Below are positions 46,351-56,426 of a DNA stretch of 64,000 bases, piece by piece. This DNA is from Hofstenia miamia (taxonomy: Eukaryota; Xenacoelomorpha; Acoela), in the NCBI GenBank assembly GCA_004352715.1, contig SCFE01000027.1, forward strand, positions 283,780 to 347,779, given 5' to 3'. The translations under genes were made by a program, and so were the position numbers. The number at the start of each line of letters is the position of its first letter. Within the stretch, counting starts at the first letter, position 1. Below the pieces are notes generated by a model. It was not told where the DNA came from. It saw only the letters and a list, made by a program, of their open reading frames with translations, and did not search any database.

Positions 46351-47237
46351 GATTTTCAAAGAAAACCTTCGTTTTATTTGCAAAGGGAAGATTAAAGGTT
46401 ATAAAGAATATTATGAAGAATATGCTAACAGAAGAGTGTATAATGCACTTCGAAGACGTAAGCAAGTTGAAATTTAAGAAAAACGTCATATATAATGCGA
46501 GAAAAGCCGACGTTGCTATCAAGTTAAATGTCGTGCAGTCGGGTTTATCATTTAAAGGTAATATTTTCAAAAATAACATTGTTCACAGGAATGTTAGAAT
46601 GGAATATATCCCAAAAATGGAATTTAATGGTAATCGATTTCTAAGTAACAAGTGTAAACAAGAGAATGTGTTTGTAAACCAAAATCCTAGAATTATTATC
46701 TTTAAAAATAATCATTTTTTCAACAACACTTCTACTTTCGAAGTTATTTTTAATGGTGTAAATTCAGTTCACTCAATTGGAAATAGCTTTGTAAGAAATT
46801 TTGGAGGTAAATTTGGCAATATCATGATAGCTTACGTCAAGCATTTTAATAGTACGAATGACTTCTTCGCATCAAATAAAAAGAGTAGACAATTGTTTCA
46901 GATTACCTTTTCAAACATGACAATAAATTCTGCTGTATTTATGTGTAGCAATAAAGCTCTAACAAATAGTTATCCATCAAGGGCCTTCATTAACGTTGAA
47001 AATTCAATCTTTGGAGGACAAGATTCACTTTGCAAATCTCCATTAATACAGAACTCGGTTTTTATGAGGACTGAAAAACAAAACAGATTGGGAAGCTGTA
47101 GAAACAACACTGTCTGGAGCTCTTCAGTAAAAATATCGGATATTTGTGCGCGCTTTAACAACTACCTGCATAAATCGGATTTGCCTTGTATACGTCGTCT
47201 TCTTGAAAAATTTCAAGGCTTGAAACTTTATAAATAA
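46351..47237 (+). CDS. Exon 2 (terminal) of the secreted beta-helix protein
   Basis: This 887-nt exon begins with codon positions 2-3 and ends with TAA at 47235-47237. With exon 1 (637 nt) it gives 1524 nt, exactly 508 codons including stop. The translation is a run of beta-helix coils with asparagine-ladder motifs: FKGNIFKNN, FNGNRFLSN, FKNNHFFNN, HSIGNSFVRN, FNSTNDFFASN, VENSIFGGQ. Cysteines at SNKC, FMCSN, SLCKSP, GSCRNN, SDIC and LPC recur in the paralogue at 7283-8169, suggesting disulphides. The C-terminus (SDICARFNNYLHKSDLPC) is the most conserved stretch and is probably a C-terminal cap. An AATAAA lies at 47270-47275. The role is unknown. Beta-helix folds serve in polysaccharide binding or cleavage and in surface and matrix proteins, but no catalytic residues can be named here. 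Confidence 0.65.
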
Positions 47238-47269
47238 GACACAATCCAATGTGTAAGGCAAGTTCTTAA

Positions 47270-47275
47270 AATAAA
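47270..47275 (+). terminator. AATAAA polyadenylation signal candidate
   Basis: This canonical hexamer lies 33 nt after the stop of the beta-helix gene. In AT-rich DNA the hexamer is common by chance, but position and strand fit. Confidence 0.4.
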
Positions 47276-47429
47276 TCATTACTTACTATTTTTCTTTTAT
47301 ATTCTGTTTTTCTTAAGCACATTCTGATGTGCAAATAATAATGTTTTAGATTCCATTATTCTTTTGCTGCACATTTTGGTGAAAAGTTCCGGTATGTTCT
47401 TAACTGTCGGAAATTCTTAAATTGGGTTA

Positions 47430-48691
47430 TACCCCGTTTACACGTGACATAAGACAGATCTGTCTCCAATTATATCAAGACATATGTAGCGTGTAAGCAC
47501 CCAAAACATAAGACATACGAACTCTCAAATAGGGTAGTTATAAAACAAATTTAGATCAAATAATTTTGATTTTATTGTATGTCTTCTGTCACGCTGTCAC
47601 CGTGCAAACACTAAATCATAAGACATATATGTTTTTGACTGCAGTTGTTTAATTATTATGGAAGCAAAATAGCAGTAACTTTGCCGTATTAAATTAATAA
47701 AAAATTATTAATCATATATTTTTTAATATTTTATCCAATTTTCATAATTGAAAAAAATATTTTTACATATGCATATTTAGACATTACTTGTGCACTTTAG
47801 ATACATTTGCTAACAGATAAATCGGAACCATAAATAATTTAAATTAATTTGAAATTAGGAATGGGCATCCTCCAATCGAAATACATTATCCATCAAAGCC
47901 TCAATGCCTCTTCGTGGTCTCCTTTTTATCCACGATTTTTTCCACTTTGCGTTCCCTCACGAGTGTATTTGTTATGGACTGCATGAATAAAATTAGGAAC
48001 GTCGGTTGGTCTGTGCCAGTATCCTAATCCCGTTATATCCTTAGCTAAATCTGTCTTTACTAAAATAGCTTAACAGTCTATCAATGTATGTTTACTTCAA
48101 AAAAACAAATTAAGTACATTGTCGTTACTATTAATGTATTAAGTAAACATTATTTAAACAACTTCAATAACAAAGAAATTTACTCTCTCCAGTTGTACGA
48201 TGATGACAATATACAGTGGTATTTTCGTAATTGCGGTTAATTTGTCGTTGTTGTATGCATCCAAATGTTTTTGCTAATTTCAAATTAATGTAAAATATTT
48301 ATATGCATGTTAAATTTATTTAAAAGTAATGTTTGAATATGCATGTGTATAATTGAAAAAATATTACTTTCAATTGCGAAAATCGGATAAAATTCTAAAA
48401 AATGTATGGTTTATAAGTTTTTAATAATTTAATACGGTGAAGTTACTGCTATTTTGCTTCCATAATAATTAAATAACTGCAGTCAAAAACATATATTTCT
48501 TATGATTTAGTGTTTACACGGTAACGGCGTGACAGAAGACATACATTAAAATCACAATTATTTGATCTACATCTGTTTTATAATTACCCTACTTGAGAGT
48601 TCGTATGTCTTATCTTTTGGGTGTTTACACGCTACATATGTCTTGAGATAATTGGAGACAGATCTGTCTTATGTCACGTGTAAACAGGGTA
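47430..48691. mobile_element. Long-TIR (foldback) element, Harbinger-like
   Basis: Outer ends TACCCCGTTTACACGTGACA and, on the other strand, TACCCTGTTTACACGTGACA start inverted arms of roughly 380 bp each that match along most of their length (shared words include agacagatctgtctccaatta, read without interruption in both arms). TTA duplications flank at 47427-47429 and 48692-48694. Three-base TTA/TAA targets suggest PIF/Harbinger. The ~500-bp centre has no clear ORF. Harbinger assignment is inference. Confidence 0.75.
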
Positions 48692-49739
48692 TTACGAACG
48701 TTTGTTGCATCTGGTTTAAGACAATTTAAAAATTTTTACTTCAAATGCAGTGGCGTCTCGTGCATATAAATGCTAAGCAAACAAATATATGTTTTTGTTA
48801 ACAAACTATTTAGTATAAAGTAATATAAAAATATCAAAAAATGCATACGGTGGTTTTCACAAAATATTGACTACGTTTACAATGAGCAACCCGAATGTTT
48901 TCTCCTTCAATTGATGTTTTAATTTTCCATAAGAAATTATAAATATGATGAAGAATCCAATAATTTTCAATAAATAAAAATATTTATAGATTTCTGGAAA
49001 GCAGTGAAGGTATCATTAATTTTACAATATCGCCGCGGCACTGAAGTCCAAGCCATTTCTTTGAATAGCTATGGTTAACTATTTTGCTTATTAGTATTGA
49101 GAAATTTTTGGGGTTTATATACAAAGGTTGACGAGGGTTTAGATTTACATACCCAAAATAACCCGCAGCCGAAACGTACCAAACACGCACCCACATCTGT
49201 GGGAAACAAAAAAGTTATCCACACCAAAACCGCGGACTTTTCAAAAATATCATGTTTATACCTAGAATAAATATAAATTACACCATCTTGCAGTATCTAT
49301 ACCTTCAATGATTTCTACAAGTTAGTGTTAACGTACTGTTTGTGCATGTTGGTGCATACATTACGTCTCCATAAGAGTAGAAAACGGAATTGAAATATCA
49401 GATGTAAAAGAATACAATAAACACTATTCCATATAATTTTTATTCTACATGTATTACAGTGTGTTGTTTAATGCAAACTGCAAATAAAAAAGCAAGGCTT
49501 GTACAATTATAATTGCATGTATGGTAGATGAATTTTACAAAAAACAAAATCTTTGCTGCATTTATCTATTAAATGCTTAGTGAGTTTCAACAAAAATTAA
49601 ATTATTAAATGACTCCATGATCAAATAAAGATTCAGCTAACAATGCTGTTTCTGAATTTGTTGATTGAAGTACACTAAAATAAATTTCGAAATGAAATGC
49701 ATCTGATTTCTTGGTAATTATATATATATATATATTAGA

Positions 49740-49805
49740 AATAGCCTGAGTTCTGAAGAATGCCTTTAGACTACCTGGGAACTGGTGGATTTGATTTCGG
49801 AAATT
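49740..49805 (+). mobile_element. Relic of RLE LINE 3' UTR
   Basis: The text gaatgcctttagactacctgggaactggtggat parallels gaaagctctcagactccctgggaactggtgagt at 32757-32790, the region just after the RLE LINE stop codon. It is preceded by a short (TA)n. Confidence 0.5.
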
Positions 49806-49909
49806 CATTTTCCAAATTCTTGATTTGTGTAGGATTTTGTAAGGTGATTCATAATATTCTCTTTAGAACCATTTGATAAGCAATTACTACAAAATCTTTA
49901 GCAGCAAGG

Positions 49910-49961
49910 ATGAGACTTCTGATATTGGTTTTATTAGTTACATTTACCAGATTGTCAAAAG
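49910..49961 (+). CDS. Possible signal-peptide first exon
   Basis: ATG at 49910 (context gcaaggATG) opens MRLLILVLLVTFTRLSK, 17 residues with a hydrophobic core typical of a secretory signal. It is followed directly by a good donor, AAAG|GTAAAC, leaving phase 1, the same phase as the beta-helix gene intron 2.7 kb upstream. Without splicing the frame ends within a few codons. It may begin another secreted protein whose next exon is not identifiable here, or it may be chance. Confidence 0.25.
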
Positions 49962-52165
49962 GTAAACCAACGAGTACTGGATTATGGTAAACCAAGCCTT
50001 TGCATTGTGCATTAATGTTTATGTTGATTTACAATAATGTTGCTATTACTATGATGCTACGATTTTATTCAATAATAGCTTAATGTGATAGAATGCAAGC
50101 TCAAAGGCATTCTTGTTAGCCTCACAAGGTAGAAGAGGGCAAACGTAAAGGCTCTCTTTCTGACAACAAATATGATAGAGTGAATTATTTAGTTAGAATT
50201 TTATTTAGTGATTTCTTATTTGTACAATATTTATTATCAATCAAATTTTATGTTAAACACGTCCAAAAAAGAATATGGCGAAAATATGTTCGGTTAAAAG
50301 TCATTTGCTTGTTTTTGACTGAAATGAAGCCAGAACAGAAATTTAAATTTAAAACATTGTTTGCCAAAAAAAGAAATTCATTAAAAACCTGTAAGTATTT
50401 TATTTTTAATCAAATACCAGTCTAATGTTATAATTAAAAATTAACTTGTAATGAAGACTTCTATCAGAGTTCAGTTGTTAATTATCCTTTCTAATTTAGT
50501 GGATTTACTTAACATGCAACTTAGCTAAATAATATATGTGGCAATGGTGGTGGATAAGTTGACAATTGAAGCAAATGATCTTGAATAAGATCTATCAATG
50601 TATTTTATATTTAACTTATTGATAATTAATTTCTATTGGCAACAATGAAGAGTGATGAACAGAGTCTTAACTAACTGAGTTTAGCAACTCATTACTAGAT
50701 GTCTGTGAACTTGTTCAATATAAAAATCAGTTTTGTTCCTTTAAATAATACCTATTTAAATAAATATAGTTTTGATGTCCAAGCTAATTGAAGTTGGAAA
50801 TCTACATCACCTATGATTGAAGGGGAAAGTTATGATTTTATGTTAGATATATTATTGGTACTTGATTAAGTAGCAACATAAATTATTATTACAACATATT
50901 TTTCTTAATTTATTCACTTATGTAAATGAAGGATGATGTAGCATAATCCAATCAAAACTAAAAGCCACAAAGATCAAAAAGAAGGAAAAGAAAAAGAATA
51001 TAAAGAAAATCTGCTTTACTATTTAGTAAGATTTGCTATTAGAACTAATTTAATTAATTGTACAAACAAAGATTTGCTGCTAACACTTTTTGACTTAAAT
51101 CAGTGGACAAATCACTCCACATTTATTTTGTCTACAGACATTAGCTATGTGGAATTTCTACATGAATAAACTGAAATTGAAAAGTAATGATCAGGAAACC
51201 ATAGTGAGGACATACTATTTTAAGAAATTGTTTACACTTAAATTTCATTATTGTATTTTATATTAAGAGCTAAATAAATACTGCTAGTGTAGAATTGGTG
51301 GCTGAGGACTATACCAGCAGCAATATTGAGCTAATTGTCATGGCAGAAGGTTGCAAAAGTGATCTTAATAGGGCAGCCATGATTCTAAGGATAAAGTAAT
51401 TGATCTAACAAACATTGGTAATTCATCCATGTAACTTATAACTGCTTAGAGAGAAAACATCCAGGATGTCTAATTCATATGACTTCCAGCCAAGGTGCTA
51501 CCTGAAGGGAAGGTAGTTTGTGACTTGAGTGTGTGGTGCTGTCCTATTTGTCTCACACTTTTTATCTAGCTCAATACAAATATAAGGTGTCAGCAAACTT
51601 CCCCGAAAACAAAGCTCACCGAAATAATTCAAGTTGGGACACTTATTTTCGAATTTGAAATAATCAATGGAATACATACTATCAATCAGAGGTTTGCTTT
51701 GTCCTAGGTTAATAAAATAAACAATTTTTCTAGATAGCGTTTATTGGGATTGTAGAATACCATCTTATAAAGGGAGAGCACTTCAACAAAATGATGATGT
51801 TTCTGTAACAAGTAAGCTGCAATAAATTTTTCTATGATGAATAGAGTTAAGCTCAACATAGGGCAAATTCCATTAAGGAAGCGTTTAAGACTTCATATTT
51901 GACACCTACGGAATGTTTTAAAAAATCAATTTTTAAATTATCCGAAAAAAGAAGCTTCAGGTCTTCCATCAATCGCAAGTTGTACATTGTTTATCACTCA
52001 CGCGAACGTTAATATTTAGTCCAAACTACTATTTAATACCACTTTTTATTATATAGAATTGCGGCGTTATTGTACTTTAGGGGACCCAGTTTGAGTGACG
52101 TCATAAAATGGGTATTAAACTCTAACCTTAACCCTAATCCTACTACCCAACCAATGCAATTATAT
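49962..52165. other. AT-rich DNA, no supported gene
   Basis: No gene is visible. At 52115-52160 there is a short ccttaaccctaatcc patch of the telomere-like kind, ending at the 1000-N gap. Confidence 0.4.
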
Positions 52166-53165
52166 NNNNNNNNNNNNNNNNNNNNNNNNNNNNNNNNNNN
52201 NNNNNNNNNNNNNNNNNNNNNNNNNNNNNNNNNNNNNNNNNNNNNNNNNNNNNNNNNNNNNNNNNNNNNNNNNNNNNNNNNNNNNNNNNNNNNNNNNNNN
52301 NNNNNNNNNNNNNNNNNNNNNNNNNNNNNNNNNNNNNNNNNNNNNNNNNNNNNNNNNNNNNNNNNNNNNNNNNNNNNNNNNNNNNNNNNNNNNNNNNNNN
52401 NNNNNNNNNNNNNNNNNNNNNNNNNNNNNNNNNNNNNNNNNNNNNNNNNNNNNNNNNNNNNNNNNNNNNNNNNNNNNNNNNNNNNNNNNNNNNNNNNNNN
52501 NNNNNNNNNNNNNNNNNNNNNNNNNNNNNNNNNNNNNNNNNNNNNNNNNNNNNNNNNNNNNNNNNNNNNNNNNNNNNNNNNNNNNNNNNNNNNNNNNNNN
52601 NNNNNNNNNNNNNNNNNNNNNNNNNNNNNNNNNNNNNNNNNNNNNNNNNNNNNNNNNNNNNNNNNNNNNNNNNNNNNNNNNNNNNNNNNNNNNNNNNNNN
52701 NNNNNNNNNNNNNNNNNNNNNNNNNNNNNNNNNNNNNNNNNNNNNNNNNNNNNNNNNNNNNNNNNNNNNNNNNNNNNNNNNNNNNNNNNNNNNNNNNNNN
52801 NNNNNNNNNNNNNNNNNNNNNNNNNNNNNNNNNNNNNNNNNNNNNNNNNNNNNNNNNNNNNNNNNNNNNNNNNNNNNNNNNNNNNNNNNNNNNNNNNNNN
52901 NNNNNNNNNNNNNNNNNNNNNNNNNNNNNNNNNNNNNNNNNNNNNNNNNNNNNNNNNNNNNNNNNNNNNNNNNNNNNNNNNNNNNNNNNNNNNNNNNNNN
53001 NNNNNNNNNNNNNNNNNNNNNNNNNNNNNNNNNNNNNNNNNNNNNNNNNNNNNNNNNNNNNNNNNNNNNNNNNNNNNNNNNNNNNNNNNNNNNNNNNNNN
53101 NNNNNNNNNNNNNNNNNNNNNNNNNNNNNNNNNNNNNNNNNNNNNNNNNNNNNNNNNNNNNNNNN
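52166..53165. other. Assembly gap, exactly 1000 N
   Basis: This is an unknown-size gap ending in (TA)n, just before copy 2 of the duplicated block. Confidence 0.95.
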
Positions 53166-53517
53166 TATATATATATTAATACCAATATATAATAAACGAA
53201 AATTTATGTATAAACTCTAGTTACGCTGTTTGAAAAAAATATTTTTTCTTGGTTATGTACGTTTTTTCGATGCTTCTGGTCAATTGATGTTGCTAAAAAC
53301 GAATTTGAGGTCATTCTCGCAGTAGAAACCATACTCTAGAAAATATTATGAAATTAAATTTATGGCCTAAAAGATGATTGTATTTAGAAATTGTATTATA
53401 ATGGAAATGCCAAAAATCTTCAAATGACTTAGATTATTTTGCACAAACATCTATTGTATTTTGATTTTAATGTCAGCAGAAGCTTTCTATTGATCCAAAG
53501 GTCATGAGGCCTAAGTA

Positions 53518-54171
53518 CAGGGCTGGCCATAAGTCGCTTCGAAGTTTAATTGCAGTTTTTTCATCTTTCTTAAGTATCTATTCTATTTTTTTGTTTGATG
53601 ATAGTAAAATGAAGGTTGGACGTTTTATTTGCTTTTTATTTTACTTCAAAATTCCCACTCAAACACCCAGTTATAATACTCCTAGTAATTTTATTGAATG
53701 TCATATTATATTGATCTTCATTGCTCAGCACTATCTGTAACTAAAGCTAGTGTTAAACCGACTTAAATAAACAAATAACACAGTTCTGTGTGTGTACACA
53801 CCCGTCCAAGGAGAAGTAGGCCTCGTCGGTAAAAGAACTTGAGATAGCCGATCTTCATTGCTCAGCAACCAGTGTGCGAAGTCAAGGCGTCTCTCCTTGT
53901 CTGCTTCGTAGATCATCTGGTGCGCTGTTATGTGATATGGATGCATACCAAGAGTCTGCAATAAGATTCGTCTTACAGAGCGAGAAGGAACGCCAGTTGC
54001 GTTTGCGACGTGTCGAGAGCTGCAGTGACCAAGAGGATTTGCTTCTTGGAGAGATGTCATGTTTTCAAGAACAGTACGTGGTTTGTCGTGCAAGGAGTAG
54101 GTTTCCTGAAACTTCTTCACCAGGTTGCGAATAGACGTTTCACTGAAAGGATCTTTGCTCAGTTCGTTTGC
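53518..54171 (-). mobile_element. Tc1/mariner-superfamily element, copy 2 (partial)
   Basis: The left terminal repeat CAGGGCTGGCCATAAGTCGC begins at 53518 after TA (53516-53517), as in copy 1. The right half is lost in the gap. This copy keeps more of the transposase. Confidence 0.8.
53745..54171 (-). pseudogene. Mariner-type transposase relic with first DDE motif
   Basis: On the minus strand: SETSIRNLVKKFQETYSLHD, then SSRHVANATGVPSRSVRRIL (second helix-turn-helix), then HQMIYEADKERRLDFAHWLL. One base is missing just before the catalytic block, which is read in the next frame as FTDEAYFSLDGCVHTQNCVI with the first catalytic Asp. The protein then ends shortly after, so the second and third catalytic residues are absent. 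Confidence 0.75.
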
Positions 54172-55171
54172 NNNNNNNNNNNNNNNNNNNNNNNNNNNNN
54201 NNNNNNNNNNNNNNNNNNNNNNNNNNNNNNNNNNNNNNNNNNNNNNNNNNNNNNNNNNNNNNNNNNNNNNNNNNNNNNNNNNNNNNNNNNNNNNNNNNNN
54301 NNNNNNNNNNNNNNNNNNNNNNNNNNNNNNNNNNNNNNNNNNNNNNNNNNNNNNNNNNNNNNNNNNNNNNNNNNNNNNNNNNNNNNNNNNNNNNNNNNNN
54401 NNNNNNNNNNNNNNNNNNNNNNNNNNNNNNNNNNNNNNNNNNNNNNNNNNNNNNNNNNNNNNNNNNNNNNNNNNNNNNNNNNNNNNNNNNNNNNNNNNNN
54501 NNNNNNNNNNNNNNNNNNNNNNNNNNNNNNNNNNNNNNNNNNNNNNNNNNNNNNNNNNNNNNNNNNNNNNNNNNNNNNNNNNNNNNNNNNNNNNNNNNNN
54601 NNNNNNNNNNNNNNNNNNNNNNNNNNNNNNNNNNNNNNNNNNNNNNNNNNNNNNNNNNNNNNNNNNNNNNNNNNNNNNNNNNNNNNNNNNNNNNNNNNNN
54701 NNNNNNNNNNNNNNNNNNNNNNNNNNNNNNNNNNNNNNNNNNNNNNNNNNNNNNNNNNNNNNNNNNNNNNNNNNNNNNNNNNNNNNNNNNNNNNNNNNNN
54801 NNNNNNNNNNNNNNNNNNNNNNNNNNNNNNNNNNNNNNNNNNNNNNNNNNNNNNNNNNNNNNNNNNNNNNNNNNNNNNNNNNNNNNNNNNNNNNNNNNNN
54901 NNNNNNNNNNNNNNNNNNNNNNNNNNNNNNNNNNNNNNNNNNNNNNNNNNNNNNNNNNNNNNNNNNNNNNNNNNNNNNNNNNNNNNNNNNNNNNNNNNNN
55001 NNNNNNNNNNNNNNNNNNNNNNNNNNNNNNNNNNNNNNNNNNNNNNNNNNNNNNNNNNNNNNNNNNNNNNNNNNNNNNNNNNNNNNNNNNNNNNNNNNNN
55101 NNNNNNNNNNNNNNNNNNNNNNNNNNNNNNNNNNNNNNNNNNNNNNNNNNNNNNNNNNNNNNNNNNNNNNN
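54172..55171. other. Assembly gap, exactly 1000 N
   Basis: The gap lies between the mariner-type relic and the RLE-type LINE RT, so the junction of the two is unknown. Confidence 0.95.
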
Positions 55172-55773
55172 TCCACACACTTGCCTCTAGTCATTGTCAC
55201 TGCTGCACACTTTCCTAATCCAAACTCCAACCCTGAATCTCTGCTTGCCTTCTCCAATGTCTCCACTTGCTTCTGCAACATCTTCCTTGAACTAGCGTAC
55301 ATCTTCAGGTCGTCCATGTACCATAGGTGACTCACTGCTCTACCATTCTTCTCCATCTTATACCCTATGCCTGTCTCCTTTAACTTTTCTGTGATAGGTA
55401 TTAAGCTAACTACGAACAGTAGTGGCGCTAAGCTGTCTCCCTGGAATATACCCCGTCTAAACCTCAACCTATGCCCATCTATCTCAGTTTGCCACTTTGC
55501 CATCTCTCTCTCTAGAAACTCAACCCATTTCTGCGAAACTCCATTAGCCTCTAACGTCTTCAATACCCACCTATGTGAAATGCTGTCATATGCCTTCCTG
55601 TAGTCTATCCATGCCATTGCCAAGTTTGTCTTCCTTCTTTTACAATTCTCCACCACTGCCTGGTCTATCAACAACTGATCTTTGCATCCTCTTGTCTTTG
55701 TTCTACATCCCTTCTGTTCCTCTGGTATCAACCTATTCTGCTCTAAGTAACATGCGAGCCTATTTGAAATCAC
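55172..55773 (-). pseudogene. RLE-type LINE reverse transcriptase, 5'-truncated
   Basis: The minus-strand frame is open over 200 codons: [60 protein letters not shown] (first catalytic Asp), [38 protein letters not shown] (YMDD box) and [17 protein letters not shown], running into the gap. The style matches the R4/NeSL/Hero LINEs, the same group as the endonuclease piece at 32230. It begins directly at an (AAT)n tract. The frame is intact in what is visible. Confidence 0.8.
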
Positions 55774-55775
55774 TG

Positions 55776-55776
<1 letters not shown>

Positions 55777-55827
<51 letters not shown>
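55777..55827 (+). repeat. (TTA)n microsatellite at the junction of two LINE fragments
   Basis: About sixteen TTA units lie directly between the 5'-truncated end of the minus-strand RLE LINE and a plus-strand LINE fragment. Confidence 0.9.
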
Positions 55828-55829
<2 letters not shown>

Positions 55830-56208
55830 CAATGACATCGAAAACCTAATTGTATATTTTAATATAAATATATTGAAAATTAATGCAGATAAGACACAAT
55901 TTATCATCTTTTCACCGAAGGATCATAAAAGAATTTCCGAAAATATTAATATTACGATATGTGATAATGAAACTAAGCAAAGCAAGTCTGTTAATTATCT
56001 AGGAGTAGTGATCGACAAAGAAATGAAATTTGATGAATTCCTTTCCTTAAAATTACGAAAGATGGCAGCTGGTATAAAATATTTATTTCATCTTAGGTAT
56101 ATAGGGAAATCATTTAATTCAAAATTAATACACTCATTTGTTTTAAGTCAATTTAATTATTGTTCTTTTTTTTTCAAAATATCAACGCTTACAATAGATC
56201 ATCCTTAG
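55828..56208 (+). pseudogene. LINE reverse transcriptase thumb fragment
   Basis: The frame runs from NDIENLIVYFNINILKINAD through KTQFIIFSPKDHKRI and SVNYLGVVIDKEMKFDEF, followed by KMAAGIKYLFHLRYIG, a typical APE-LINE palm end and thumb (KT...YLGV-ID). The 5' part is missing at the (TTA)n; TAG follows at 56206-56208. Confidence 0.6.
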
Positions 56209-56374
56209 CAAGAATATATAATTGGGCCTAACCCTAAGCATTTAAGAAAAAATTAAAGATTACTTGTTGAAAAAAACAATCGTTATTGGACATTTCCAAT
56301 CAATTACATGCATGGAGTCCGTATATCTAAAAATAGTGCCCTTTAAGTAATTGCACATATTTATTGATCTTGTA

Positions 56375-56379
<5 letters not shown>

Positions 56380-56423
<44 letters not shown>
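56380..56423. repeat. (TA)n microsatellite
   Basis: Pure TA repeat. Similar tracts occur at 1406-1436, 3820-3849, 13093-13131, 37829-37858, 61357-61384 and 63912-63931. Confidence 0.9.

Positions 56424-56426
<3 letters not shown>

Larger units (their letters stand above)
53185..54171. repeat. Copy 2 of the duplicated block
   Basis: Near-identical to 37870-38770 including flanking DNA outside the transposon. Copy 2 has an extra 137 bp (53731-53867) that copy 1 lacks, and lacks about 36-40 bp near 54075 that copy 1 has. The block is cut off by the 1000-N gap. Confidence 0.75.
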
